DNA of 64,000 nucleotides, from contig CALODP010000015.1 of assembly GCA_942492055.1 (NCBI GenBank), forward strand, positions 806,001 through 870,000, written 5' to 3'. Source of the stretch: CALODP01 sp942492055 (lineage in GTDB: Bacteria; Bacteroidota; Ignavibacteria; Ignavibacteriales; Melioribacteraceae). The first letter of the stretch is position 1. Each line of letters opens with the position of its first letter. The notes beneath the pieces were generated by a model. That model was given only the letters and a program-made list of their open reading frames with translations. It was not told where the DNA came from and made no database searches. Made by a program: the position numbers and the translations under genes. Positions 35,083 to 44,834 of this stretch are shown here, piece by piece.

Positions 35083-37305
35083 ATGAAAAAGTATTCTCTT
35101 CCTGTTGAAGGAATTTCATGCGCGGCCTGTGTTGCCCGTGTGGAAAAAATAGTAAAAAAAATAGATGGGATTGAAAATATTTCCGTAAATCTAGCTACGG
35201 AAAAACTCAATTTCGAAGCTCCGGATAATAATATCGATTTGAATAGAATAGCGAATGCTTTATCGGAGGGAGGATATTCTTTAATCCTTCCCAAAGAGAC
35301 CGAAAGGGGAGAAGAGGGACAAAGTGGTACAAAATCGAAAAAGCAATATGAAATAACAAAAAGGGATTTGATATTTTCTCTAATTCTAACCCTACCGATT
35401 TTTGGGATCAGTATGTTCTTCGATTACTCTTGGTTTGCGGAAATTTGGCCATTCGAGAGAGATACTACCAATAAAATTCTTTTGATTCTTACTACACCGG
35501 TTATTTTTATTCCGGGAAAAAGATTTTTTCTCTCTTTGAAAAACGCTGTAACCAAATTATCGGCAGATATGAATACTCTTGTTGCTATCGGTACCGGAGC
35601 GGCTTATGCTTTCAGTACTTTTGTAACTTTATTTCCTAATGTCATTAAATCGATAAACACAGCTGAGCTTGTATATTTCGAAAGCGCGGCTGTTATAATT
35701 ACTTTGATATTGTTAGGAAAGACTTTGGAGCTTAGAGCAAAAGAGAAAACCGGAAGCGCGATAAAAAAGCTTATGGGATTGCGCCCTAAAACTGCACGAA
35801 TCAAAGTAAATGAAAAGGAAGTGGAAGTTCCGATTGAAGATCTTAGAATAGGAAATTTTGTTGTTGTTAAACCGGGAGAAAAAATACCTGCCGACGGAAT
35901 TATCCTTTCCGGAAATTCTTCCGTTGATGAATCTATGATTACCGGAGAATCGATCCCGATTGAAAAGGGAATTGATGATAAAGTAATCGGAGGGACAATC
36001 AATAAAAACGGGAGTTTCGTTTTCTCTATTACCGCGTTGAATTCCGAATCGGTTCTCGGGAAAATTATTAAAATGGTAGAAGAGGCTCAAGGATCCAAAG
36101 CCCCTATCCAAAAGCTTGCGGATAAAATAGCATCGGTTTTTGTCCCGACTGTTATCGGGATAGCGACATTAACATTTCTATATTGGGCATTAATTGCCGA
36201 CAATGGTAATTTTTCAATAGCTCTGGTTAATTTTATTGCCGTACTTATTGTGGCATGCCCATGCGCTCTTGGTCTTGCTACACCAACCGCTATAATGGTC
36301 GGAACAGGATTAGGAGCCGGAAAGGGAATATTAATTAAAGATGGTGAAAATCTGGAAATCGCGAATAAGATAAATCGAGTTATATTAGATAAAACGGGTA
36401 CTTTAACAATAGGAAAACCTAAAGTAACCGATATCATTCCAATAAATTATGATGATAAGAAATTATTGAATATCATTTATTCTTTGGAGCGTAAATCGGA
36501 ACATCCTTTGGCCGAAGCGATTATTAGCTACGCTGAAGAGAATAAAGTGGAATTGGTTGAAGTTTCAGATTTTGAAAATCTTCCGGGAAACGGAATAATA
36601 GGGAAAATCGATAATAAAAAAGTATTAGTAGGAAATTCCGCTCTGTTTCAAGAAAACGTTTTTGATATCGAAGCAAGGAGAACCCTTATCGAGAAATTAG
36701 CTTCGGAAGGGAAGACGGTAATAATAATCGGATATGATGATTCAATAATCGGGCTGCTGGCTATAAAAGACCCTCTTAAACCAAACGCCAAAGAAGAAAT
36801 ATCTAAGATTCTCGATTCAGGAATTAAGGTAACAATGCTTACCGGAGATAGGAAAGAAACTGCCGAGGCAATAGCTAATCAACTTGGAATTAATGATTAT
36901 GAGGCGGAAATATTACCCGACGGAAAAAGCGCGGTTATCGAAAAATATAAAGCGCGCGGAGAGATAGTAGCGATGGTAGGGGACGGGATTAATGACGCTC
37001 CGGCATTAGCTAATGCTCATATAGGTATTGCGATGGGGAATAGCTCAGATATCGCTATGGAATCGGCGGGAATAACGCTCATCAAAGGGGACCTCAGCGG
37101 TATCTTGAATAGCGTTAATTTATCCCATAGAACGGTAAATACGATCAAACAAAACCTTTTCTGGGCATTTATATATAATACAATCGGAATACCGTTAGCG
37201 GCTCTGGGAATGCTAAATCCGATGATAGCGGCACTTGCAATGTCATTCAGTTCGGTATCGGTTGTCTCAAACTCCCTTCGTTTGAGAAAATGGAAAAACA
37301 GATAA
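35083..37305 (+). CDS. copA: Cu(I)-exporting P1B-type ATPase
   Basis: A 740-residue protein with one N-terminal HMA domain (ISCAACVARV), eight membrane helices, TGES phosphatase motif, the CPC metal site in VACPCALGLATP, phosphorylation loop DKTGTLT, SEHPLAEAI and GDGINDAPAL. The YN and M-x-x-S-S residues of the last helices (FIYNTIGIP, AMSFSSVSVV) are those of Cu(I) pumps. It exports cytoplasmic copper. It follows copZ with a single-base gap, and a hairpin follows the stop. Confidence 0.95.
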   Translation: MKKYSLPVEGISCAACVARVEKIVKKIDGIENISVNLATEKLNFEAPDNNIDLNRIANALSEGGYSLILPKETERGEEGQSGTKSKKQYEITKRDLIFSLILTLPIFGISMFFDYSWFAEIWPFERDTTNKILLILTTPVIFIPGKRFFLSLKNAVTKLSADMNTLVAIGTGAAYAFSTFVTLFPNVIKSINTAELVYFESAAVIITLILLGKTLELRAKEKTGSAIKKLMGLRPKTARIKVNEKEVEVPIEDLRIGNFVVVKPGEKIPADGIILSGNSSVDESMITGESIPIEKGIDDKVIGGTINKNGSFVFSITALNSESVLGKIIKMVEEAQGSKAPIQKLADKIASVFVPTVIGIATLTFLYWALIADNGNFSIALVNFIAVLIVACPCALGLATPTAIMVGTGLGAGKGILIKDGENLEIANKINRVILDKTGTLTIGKPKVTDIIPINYDDKKLLNIIYSLERKSEHPLAEAIISYAEENKVELVEVSDFENLPGNGIIGKIDNKKVLVGNSALFQENVFDIEARRTLIEKLASEGKTVIIIGYDDSIIGLLAIKDPLKPNAKEEISKILDSGIKVTMLTGDRKETAEAIANQLGINDYEAEILPDGKSAVIEKYKARGEIVAMVGDGINDAPALANAHIGIAMGNSSDIAMESAGITLIKGDLSGILNSVNLSHRTVNTIKQNLFWAFIYNTIGIPLAALGMLNPMIAALAMSFSSVSVVSNSLRLRKWKNR

Positions 37306-37319
37306 AAATTGTCTCTATT

Positions 37320-37353
37320 CCCATGGTTAATTCGGATATGTAATTAACCATGG
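37320..37353 (+). terminator. Hairpin after copA, probable terminator
   Basis: CCCATGGTTAATT and AATTAACCATGGG form a 13-bp stem with a nine-base loop, 15 bases after the copA stop. It lacks a clean T run, so it may be a weak terminator or an mRNA-stabilising structure. Confidence 0.5.
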
Positions 37354-37940
37354 GGCTTATTCCGCTGATAAGGACTATAAATGTCTTTCTCTATTATTTT
37401 ATCATGTGAGTGGAAAAATTAATATGAAATATGGAACTATTTCGGAATTTTCCAAATGCTCGCAAAAAATGGCATTATAAGCCAAAAACAAACAAAGTCG
37501 GATTTCCAGAAGCGATATTTTTTGTCCGGAATTAAAATGCATCTCTCCCTTTTCGATAATCATGTGAGTATTTTTAATATTTTCTTCCCGGAATCGATTT
37601 TTTACGATTCTATTTGAAGTGAGGATGATAATTTTTAAAATACGGATCCTTATAAACGATATTTCCGGGCAATAAGTACTATTCTATTACTATATATTAT
37701 ATTAACGATCCCTTTTCGATCTTCTTAAAAATAGAAATGATATTCTCGGGCTAATTACAATATTATCTCTTCGGGTAAGATATTAATAGAATTGAAGGAA
37801 TATTTTTTGGGAAAATATACTATACTCAACATAATTATTAATAATTAAGAAATAATATCGTCTATCTGTTGCAAGAAATAATGTATTGATATTTATTACA
37901 GTGTTATTATAGATAAAGCAAAATATATTTTATTATATTG

Positions 37941-37961
37941 TTATTCTTCTAAGAAGAATAA
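37941..37961. promoter_or_regulatory. Perfect 10-bp inverted repeat upstream of the small membrane protein
   Basis: TTATTCTTCT-A-AGAAGAATAA is a perfect dyad with a single central base, 31 bp before the ATG at 37992. Size and spacing fit a dimeric repressor operator. The cognate regulator is unknown. Confidence 0.5.
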
Positions 37962-37991
37962 TTGTAAATGATATAACAACGGAGTATTCGA

Positions 37992-38408
37992 ATGTATCAG
38001 TTAAAAAAGCTGGATTTGGGAAGTGTAGCCTTGTTTACATTTCTTCTGACAATAGTAGTCTATTTTCTCTTTTGTATTCCTTTTGCGCTCTTAATGGGGC
38101 TTATTTCTTCTTTGGCAGGAAAACAGGCGCAAGCACAAACCCCTTTTCCACTCGCCGGCGGTTTCTTTTTTGTGATCTTTGGTATTGCTATGCCAATTGG
38201 GGTGGCAATTATGCAAACGGCAATTAATTTATTAATGGCCGCTTTATATAATTTCTTTTCCAAAAAATTCGGGGGAATTAAATTCGAGATGGAAAAAATC
38301 GCCGTTATCGGAGAAAAGATAGGGGAGATTGAAGCGGGGGAAAATTTATTCGGTAATGTAACCAATTCGGAAAAAGATCAGGAAAATAGAAATAGTATTT
38401 TTGACTAA
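37992..38408 (+). CDS. Small membrane protein (DUF3566-like)
   Basis: A 138-residue protein with two membrane helices (about 15-40 and 55-85) and a cytoplasmic tail. The pattern LKKLDLGSVALFTFLLTIVV, the MQTAINLLMAALYNFFSKKFGGIKFEM segment and the length resemble DUF3566 proteins, whose function is unknown. CGGAG precedes the start. It stands alone between the 686-bp gap and a terminator. Confidence 0.6.
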   Translation: MYQLKKLDLGSVALFTFLLTIVVYFLFCIPFALLMGLISSLAGKQAQAQTPFPLAGGFFFVIFGIAMPIGVAIMQTAINLLMAALYNFFSKKFGGIKFEMEKIAVIGEKIGEIEAGENLFGNVTNSEKDQENRNSIFD

Positions 38409-38444
38409 GGTTTCCGGATTTCTTAAAAATTCGTAATAACAAAA

Positions 38445-38473
38445 AAGGGATTGAAAAATAGTTTCAATCCCTT
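38445..38473. terminator. Bidirectional terminator
   Basis: A perfect 12-bp stem AAGGGATTGAAA / TTTCAATCCCTT with a five-base loop lies between two convergent genes. A-rich sequence on the left lets it work for the minus-strand kinase too. Confidence 0.75.
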
Positions 38474-38502
38474 ACGTATTTCATAATTCTCTATAACTTG
38501 AG

Positions 38503-40770
38503 TTATCCATCTTGATCAATCTCTTTTGGGATATTATTTTCATTAAAAATTATTCTGAACGTCGATCCTGTTCCTTTTTTGCTAAATACCTCTATTTTAG
38601 CGTTGTTTAGGTCACAATATTTTTTAGAAATAGCTAAACCTAAACCGTTTCCTTCGAATCTTCGTGTATATCCCTGTTGTTCTTGTGAGAATGGTTCGAA
38701 TATTTTTGTCATATATTCTTCTTCTATTCCTATTCCCGTATCTGTAATGTCTACAATAAGACCATTGTTTTCACTATAGATTTTCGTTAATACCGAGCCT
38801 TCATTTGTATATATAATTCCATTCTCAATAATATTTAAGAATATCTGATGAATCGAATATTCATCCGCTGTGATAGTTGTTTCGGATGTATTGCATTCTA
38901 ACACTAACTCCAATCCTTTTTCTTTTGCTTCACGTAATAGATGTGAATAGATCGGAGAAATAATATCATTATTCAGGTCAATCTCTTTTTCTATTAGTTG
39001 ATAAGAATTTGTTTGTAATTCAGACATATTTAAAATCAAATCAACAGTTCTGATTATTCTTTGTCCCTCATCGGAAATAATTTTAAAACCTTCCGATAGT
39101 TCTTCGTTTTCGCTATTCCCGAATTCCGATTTAAGAAGATTAGACCAGCTAATAATAACATTTAACGGTGTTCTTATCTCATGTGAAATCTGTGTCAGAA
39201 ATTCTGTCTTTAATTTATCTGAAGTTTCTGCTAGTTCTTTCGCTTTAATTAATTCTTTTTCATTGTTTCTACTATCGGTTATATCCGAAATTATTCCCAG
39301 TATGGCTTTTTTCTCTTTGTAGGGGACAACTATTCCTGTTATTCGTAATAATCGTTTCCCTTTTGTGGGTACATCAATCTCTATTTCATAATCTTCGAAC
39401 TCATTTCGAGATAGACCCTCTTCAAGAATCTCTTTTACTCTAGGACGTATTTGGGGTGGGAAAAAATCAAAGACGGATTTACTGAAATAATCTGTTTCAT
39501 TTATTAGAAAATCATCTTTGAATAGTTTGTTCGCAAAAATAATATTATAGTCGAGATAGACTACTAAGTATTCCGGAAGTTTTGATATCAATGCTTTATT
39601 GAAAGCTTCAGATTCTGCCAATTCGGAATTAATTTTCGATTTTTCTATATATTTTCTATAAAGAAGAACCGAAACCAATAAAAATAATCCGAAAATCACC
39701 AAGAGAAAGTTTCTTATTATTACAAATCTTTCCAGTTCCAAGTTTTGAATCTTCACAAGATTCTTTTCGTTTTCATATTTCGATTGAAGAGAAAAAAGTT
39801 TGTAAGAAGTGGTATCATTGAATAATAGCTCATTAATTTCGGTGTATTTTTCATGATACATCAAAGCCAGTTTATAATTATCCATAAGTTTATAGACTTT
39901 GGCAAATTCAGAATATACATTACGTGATAGGGGTTTAAGATTAAGTATTCGTGAGATTTTTTGAGACTTTTCCAGATAAAAGATTGCTTTTATGTATTTG
40001 GTATCATCTATCTCTATTCTTGCTAGCTTTAAGTAGATATATCCCTCTCCATGTATATCGTTTAATTCCTTCATAATCTTCAGAGTCCGAAAAGCGAGAT
40101 TTCTTGCCTCATCCAGAGAATCTTGCGATTGTTTTAAGGAGGAAAGATTTCCAAGTGATAAAGACATTGCTCTTTTGTTATTAATTTTACCGGCCAAATA
40201 ATAAGCTTCGGATAAGTATTTTACTCCCTCCGAATAATTTCCTGTTTTAAAATGTATTGTTCCGATATTGTTCAAAGAGATTGCAATTCTATCGGAATCA
40301 TTTTGTCTCTCTTTAATCGCCAGTGATTTTTTATAATATAATAATGCCTTATCAAATTGGGATAATTTTTCATAAACAAGTCCGATATTATTTAGAGAAG
40401 CCCCCATCCCACTGGAATCTTTTAATTCCGTCCGAATCTTAATTGCGTTAAGATGTCTTTCCAATGCGTCGTTATAATCCCCGACCATTGTCAAAATAAC
40501 TCCGAGGATATTATTGAATCCTCCTATGGATTCTTGACAGCCCAAATCTTGGGCCAATTCCAATCCATCCAAGGCGTATTTGGTTGCCCTTTCCGGATTC
40601 AATTTTCTATAGCCCCAACTAAGCTTCGAATAATATTTCAGTTTATCATTCTGAGAACATACTTTTAGTGAATCTTTATATTCTTTCAATTCCTCAATAG
40701 AATAATTTTGGGCATGTAACCGGAAGGAAATAACCAATAGAATAGTTGCGATAATATATCTTGTCTTCAT
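38503..40770 (-). CDS. TPR-containing sensor histidine kinase
   Basis: A 755-residue protein. Signal peptide (1-20), then about seven TPR repeats (60-330; units such as ALERHLNAIKIRTEL and ALLYYKKSLAIKER), one membrane helix near 350-370, a PAS domain (about 385-500) and a kinase core with phospho-His in FLTQISHEIRTPLNVI, the N box and a GNGLGL loop. No receiver domain is attached and no regulator gene adjoins, so the partner is elsewhere. The form is typical of Bacteroidota, where periplasmic TPRs sense a ligand or protein. Confidence 0.9.
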   Translation of the reverse strand: MKTRYIIATILLVISFRLHAQNYSIEELKEYKDSLKVCSQNDKLKYYSKLSWGYRKLNPERATKYALDGLELAQDLGCQESIGGFNNILGVILTMVGDYNDALERHLNAIKIRTELKDSSGMGASLNNIGLVYEKLSQFDKALLYYKKSLAIKERQNDSDRIAISLNNIGTIHFKTGNYSEGVKYLSEAYYLAGKINNKRAMSLSLGNLSSLKQSQDSLDEARNLAFRTLKIMKELNDIHGEGYIYLKLARIEIDDTKYIKAIFYLEKSQKISRILNLKPLSRNVYSEFAKVYKLMDNYKLALMYHEKYTEINELLFNDTTSYKLFSLQSKYENEKNLVKIQNLELERFVIIRNFLLVIFGLFLLVSVLLYRKYIEKSKINSELAESEAFNKALISKLPEYLVVYLDYNIIFANKLFKDDFLINETDYFSKSVFDFFPPQIRPRVKEILEEGLSRNEFEDYEIEIDVPTKGKRLLRITGIVVPYKEKKAILGIISDITDSRNNEKELIKAKELAETSDKLKTEFLTQISHEIRTPLNVIISWSNLLKSEFGNSENEELSEGFKIISDEGQRIIRTVDLILNMSELQTNSYQLIEKEIDLNNDIISPIYSHLLREAKEKGLELVLECNTSETTITADEYSIHQIFLNIIENGIIYTNEGSVLTKIYSENNGLIVDITDTGIGIEEEYMTKIFEPFSQEQQGYTRRFEGNGLGLAISKKYCDLNNAKIEVFSKKGTGSTFRIIFNENNIPKEIDQDG

Positions 40771-41054
40771 TTCTCTTTATCTTTGTCTTGGTATAATAAA
40801 ACTTGTCATTTGTAAAGGATTACAACTATACGAAAATATCCGCAATTAGGAAAATTAAGTTTTTTAAAATAACCAATATCTAAAATATGTGACCACATTA
40901 AAGCGTCGCCTTACTAATTGCAAATTCTTCATCCTGATCATTTTCATTTTGTTCTAATAAATCACTAATATTTTTTACATTTTTCAAAATGAATGGAATA
41001 TATTATTTCTATCTGTTGTCTAATGTACAATATCAATTAACCAGAAGGGGAAAA

Positions 41055-43472
41055 ATGAAAAGAGTTTGTAATCTGTTATTCTTTTTTTTGATGATTATGT
41101 CAGTTACTCTTTTTGCTCAAAGAGGTGGCAAAAGAGGGAAAGGAAATATTTACGGAAAGGTATTTGATAAGACAACCAAAGCTCCTATAGAATACGCGAA
41201 TGTTATTATTTATAAAAAGAGTGATAGTTCTCAAGTTACAGGTAATATTACCGATAGAAACGGAATATTTAAGATAACGGAAGTTCCTTTCGGAAATTAT
41301 TATTGTATGGTGCAGTTTATGGGATATTCCACTTCCACAATTGATGATATCGAGCTGAGTAGGCAAAGTAGAAGTATAGATTTGGGAGAAATTGATCTTT
41401 CCGTGACTGAAATAGTTACAGAGGGGGTAGAAGTTGTAGGAAACAGAGCTCCTGTTACATATCAACTTGATAAGAAAATAATCAATGTAGCCGAACAAGC
41501 AACTGTTATTTCCGGAACAGCAGCGGATGTAATGGAAAACGTTCCATCTGTTAATGTTGATATCGACGGTAATGTGAGTTTAAGAGGAAGTTCCAGTTTT
41601 ACCGTATTAATAGATGGTGTTCCTTCCGTTCTTGACGCAAATGACGCATTACAGCAAATTCCTGCAGGTTCTATACAAAATATCGAAATCATAACAAACC
41701 CGTCGGCAAAATATGATCCGGACGGAACTGCGGGAATTGTAAATATTATTTTGAAGAAAGAAAAATTTTCCGGATTTAGCGGAATGGTTAGTATGAATGC
41801 GGGTTCGGATGATAATTACGGAACCGATTTTCTGATGAATTATCGTAACGGTTTTTATTCTTTTTTTATTGCGGGAGATTATAATCAAAGGAACAGACCC
41901 GGGGAACGAATTACAAGGACCGAAACTATAGTTAATAATATAAAAAATTATGTTCAATCGGATGGAAACTCCGGAAGAACAATGAAACCTTATAGTTTTC
42001 AGGCCGGACTCTCTTTGTTTTTATCGGAAAGGGATAATGTCAATATAAGCACCAGATTCGGTAAAAGAGCGATGGAGGGGGACAATAAACTTAATTATAA
42101 AGAATGGGATGATAATAATACCGATGCTTATCAATATCTTAGCAGGGAATTATCGGATCGTTCAAGAACTTTTGTTTCCACCGATTTAAATTATCGTCAT
42201 CAGTTTGAGAAAAAAGGGCATGAAATTTTTCTTCAGGCCATTTATCAGAAGAGAGATGGAGACGAAGAAACCATTAATGAATTGCGCGAAAAGAATATTC
42301 AGGTGGAAGGAAAGAAAACTATTGAAAAAGGCCCTTCCAAAGTTATTAGATTCAAGGGGGATTATACTTATCCTATTAATCAGGATCATAAATTAGAAGC
42401 AGGGATTCAAGGAAGAGTAGGAGAATCCGAGGATCTAAATAGATATTTCCAATTCGATTCTTTATCAGGTAAATATCTGGAACAAAAAGATTTCGGAAAA
42501 AATACCGAATACAATAGAAATATCAATTCATCATATCTTACTTATTCCGGTATTTTCGATAATTTTTCCGTACAGGGAGGATTAAGAGGGGAATATACTT
42601 ATAGAGATATTAAACTGATTGAGACCGGCGAAAAATTCAAAATAGATCGTTGGGATTATTATCCTACGATTCATACCGCTTATAAATTTGAAAATGGCTT
42701 ACAAATTATGGCTAGCTACACTAGAAGAATCAAAAGACCGCGTGGCTGGTATTTGGAACCATTCTTAACATGGTCCGACGCTTATAATGTTTTTAAGGGA
42801 AATCCCGGAATAAAACCGGAGTTTATCGATTCGTATGAATTGGGGACTCAGCTTTATTTGAAAAGCACATTAATTTCTTTGGAAACATATTTCAGAAAAA
42901 CGAATGATAAGATTGAAAGAATAAGAGAAGTATATAAAGAGAATATTTTCCTACATACATATGATAATATCGGTAAAGATTATTCTTTCGGCGGGGAGAT
43001 AATGCTTAATACTGATCTATTGTCTTTTTGGAATGTAAACTGTATGGGAAATTTCTATAATTATAAAGTTGAAGGTGTTAAAAACGGTAAATCTTTTGAA
43101 AATGATAGTTTTACCTGGAATGTAAGATTTAATAATTCTTTTGATCTTGGGAAGCAAACAACTTTGCAATTTAACGGAAGATACAATAGTCCTTCGGTAG
43201 ATTCTCAAGGAGAATCCAAAGGTTATTATTCGGCGGATCTTGCTGTAAAAAAACAGCTATTTGAGAAAAAACTTGCCCTTACTCTTCAAGTGAGAGATTT
43301 GTTTAAATCTGTTAAGCGAGAATTCACATCCGTAAATGATGACTATTATTACTTTACAAGATCTACCAGAAACGCTCCGATGGTGATGTTAAATATCTCC
43401 TACAATTTTAATAACTTTAAACAGGAAAAAGGGAAAAGAGATCAGGATATGGGGGAAGAAGAAGAGTTCTAA
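41055..43472 (+). CDS. TonB-dependent outer-membrane receptor
   Basis: An 805-residue protein. ATG 41055 after AAGGGG gives a proper signal peptide (MKRVCNLLFFFLMIMSVTLFAQ); the longer start at 40989 does not. Next come a carboxypeptidase-regulatory-like domain (about 30-115, IYGKVFDKTTKAPIEYANV), a plug with VNVDIDGNVSLRGSSSFTVL and NIEIITNPSAKYDP, and a large barrel. The last residues are a charged DQDMGEEEEF tail after the strands, resembling the OMP_b-brl_3 receptor group. Substrate unknown; it is not linked to a SusD-like gene. Confidence 0.9.
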   Translation: MKRVCNLLFFFLMIMSVTLFAQRGGKRGKGNIYGKVFDKTTKAPIEYANVIIYKKSDSSQVTGNITDRNGIFKITEVPFGNYYCMVQFMGYSTSTIDDIELSRQSRSIDLGEIDLSVTEIVTEGVEVVGNRAPVTYQLDKKIINVAEQATVISGTAADVMENVPSVNVDIDGNVSLRGSSSFTVLIDGVPSVLDANDALQQIPAGSIQNIEIITNPSAKYDPDGTAGIVNIILKKEKFSGFSGMVSMNAGSDDNYGTDFLMNYRNGFYSFFIAGDYNQRNRPGERITRTETIVNNIKNYVQSDGNSGRTMKPYSFQAGLSLFLSERDNVNISTRFGKRAMEGDNKLNYKEWDDNNTDAYQYLSRELSDRSRTFVSTDLNYRHQFEKKGHEIFLQAIYQKRDGDEETINELREKNIQVEGKKTIEKGPSKVIRFKGDYTYPINQDHKLEAGIQGRVGESEDLNRYFQFDSLSGKYLEQKDFGKNTEYNRNINSSYLTYSGIFDNFSVQGGLRGEYTYRDIKLIETGEKFKIDRWDYYPTIHTAYKFENGLQIMASYTRRIKRPRGWYLEPFLTWSDAYNVFKGNPGIKPEFIDSYELGTQLYLKSTLISLETYFRKTNDKIERIREVYKENIFLHTYDNIGKDYSFGGEIMLNTDLLSFWNVNCMGNFYNYKVEGVKNGKSFENDSFTWNVRFNNSFDLGKQTTLQFNGRYNSPSVDSQGESKGYYSADLAVKKQLFEKKLALTLQVRDLFKSVKREFTSVNDDYYYFTRSTRNAPMVMLNISYNFNNFKQEKGKRDQDMGEEEEF

Positions 43473-43505
43473 ATTCCTATTTTGATTTTCATAAATTTGT
43501 AAATG

Positions 43506-43530
43506 AAGTCCGCTAATGCGGACTTTTTTA
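43506..43530 (+). terminator. Rho-independent terminator after the TonB receptor
   Basis: AGTCCGC-TAAT-GCGGACT is followed by TTTTT and lies about 35 bases after the stop. Confidence 0.85.
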
Positions 43531-43621
43531 TTATATCCATATTTCTCTTAGCGATTTTTATTGCCAAATAAATCTACTCTTTTATCTTTCATTTTTATTA
43601 TCACAAAAAAATAAACCGGTT

Positions 43622-44644
43622 ATGATAATTCTTCGGGTAATGATATTATTTTCTCTGTTATCCCTATTTTCTTGCGGAAGAGAAACTATTCAAATAAAAT
43701 TTCCGACTGATAATGACAATTCCACCGATTCCGCAAAGACAATCGATTCATTTATTCGCTATGATGGTTTTTCTGTTATTAACTATTATGGGGACTATAA
43801 AGAGAAAAAGGAATGGTTATATGAATACTTTCGGGAAAAAATTCCAAGGGACGGAACAGAGATTAATTGTTCCATATTTAATACTTCTTTTGATTCGACA
43901 AATCTGTTTTTCTGTAGAAATTTTGATGATAATATCAAAGAAATAGTAATATGCAAAACAAATCCTTCCGACGGATACTCATCGGTCTCTTTCGCAAAGT
44001 TATCGGATTGGGGGATTAAATTTGATGAGGACAATTATCAATTATCCTCTAACGATAAGAAGAAAATTATTTATTTCGCTCCTTTCTATCCTATGGACGG
44101 AATGAATGAAATGGGATTGGCTATTGCGATAGCCTCAGTGAAAAAACAGGAAATAATATCCGAACCTAACAAAGAAAAACTATTTATTTCGTTCTTTATC
44201 CGAGAAGTATTGGATAACTGCAAAAACGTATTCGAGGTAATTGAGTTATTAAAAAAAATAGAAATTTACGATAAGGGGTTGATAATAATCTCTAATCATT
44301 TTCTAATAACAGATTCAGAGAGCAATTCACTGATTGTAGAATATGTTGGTGGGAAAATCTCTTGGAAGTTAATAAAAGGGGAATCGGAAATTCTTACAAA
44401 TAATTTGCAATTAGATGGATCTGAAAATTATTGTGATCGATATACCAGATTAAGGAAAAGACTTTCCGAATCTGATTGTGGAATCGATGTAAATTATTGT
44501 ATCGATTTATTAGAAGATGTTTCGCAAAATACCGCATGGTCGTCAGTATATAACTTGTACACCGGGGAAATATTCTTTTCCATCCATAAAGACTATTCTA
44601 CGATTTATAGAATTAATCTTTGGAAAGAAAAGGAGATATTTTGA
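43622..44644 (+). CDS. Lipoprotein of the linear-amide C-N hydrolase (Ntn) family
   Basis: A 340-residue protein with a lipobox-like LSLFSC (lipid Cys 18) and an Ntn-hydrolase-like core beginning CSIFN (Cys 83) followed by NLFFCRNFDDN, the [GC]-x-R-N-x-D pattern of choloylglycine/penicillin-V/acyl-transferase C45-type enzymes. The nucleophile Cys is preceded by a sequence with no obvious auto-processing site in the usual place, which would be odd for the family. NHFLITDSESNSLIVEY and NLYTGEIFFSIHKDY are conserved-type later strands. It may cleave amide bonds at the cell surface; substrate unknown. Confidence 0.65.
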   Translation: MIILRVMILFSLLSLFSCGRETIQIKFPTDNDNSTDSAKTIDSFIRYDGFSVINYYGDYKEKKEWLYEYFREKIPRDGTEINCSIFNTSFDSTNLFFCRNFDDNIKEIVICKTNPSDGYSSVSFAKLSDWGIKFDEDNYQLSSNDKKKIIYFAPFYPMDGMNEMGLAIAIASVKKQEIISEPNKEKLFISFFIREVLDNCKNVFEVIELLKKIEIYDKGLIIISNHFLITDSESNSLIVEYVGGKISWKLIKGESEILTNNLQLDGSENYCDRYTRLRKRLSESDCGIDVNYCIDLLEDVSQNTAWSSVYNLYTGEIFFSIHKDYSTIYRINLWKEKEIF

Positions 44645-44714
44645 AATTCTTTGGAAAATAAAATAGATTTGTATTGTAAAAAATGAGAGAATATAGAAAT
44701 AGTAAGAAGTAAAT

Positions 44715-44818
44715 AGAATCAAATCGGCATAAAAAACACGGTCCGGCCGGTAGTCCGGATGCGGGGTATATCCTCGTCGTAGCCTTCCAAGAAAGGATGT
44801 CCATTGCCAGAAAGCCAT
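44715..44818 (+). ncRNA. yjdF (azaaromatic) riboswitch upstream of yjdF
   Basis: A GC-rich island directly before the yjdF coding region has features of a structured leader. A closing pair GGCA (44726-44729) / TGCC (44805-44808) encloses hairpins CCGG-CCGGTAGT-CCGG and CCTT-CCAAGA-AAGG, and a GCGGGGTATATCCTC element. The CCTTCCAAGAAAGGATGTCC block is, from memory, characteristic of the yjdF RNA motif. It ends five bases before the AAGGAG ribosome site, so translational control by ligand is expected. Known yjdF RNAs bind azaaromatic compounds. Exact ends are approximate. Confidence 0.8.
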
Positions 44819-44834
44819 TAATAAGGAGTAAAAG

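Larger units (their letters stand above)
37306..37991. other. 686-bp AT-rich region without a gene
   Basis: No frame of coding appearance was found on either strand. It includes the hairpin after copA (37320-37353), an 11-bp direct repeat ATCATGTGAGT at 37401 and 37559, a weak dyad GAATCG / CGATTC at 37591-37610, and the palindrome at 37941-37961 before the next gene. An unrecognised small RNA or remnant of a lost gene is possible. Confidence 0.6.

Noticed and set aside
44543..44818. Minus-strand open frames of 91 and 63 codons, and an N-G-H-P-F-L-E-G-like 30-codon remnant, over the GC-rich island before yjdF
   Set aside because: The island is better explained by the structured yjdF leader RNA; the frames lack ribosome sites and cross the end of the upstream gene.
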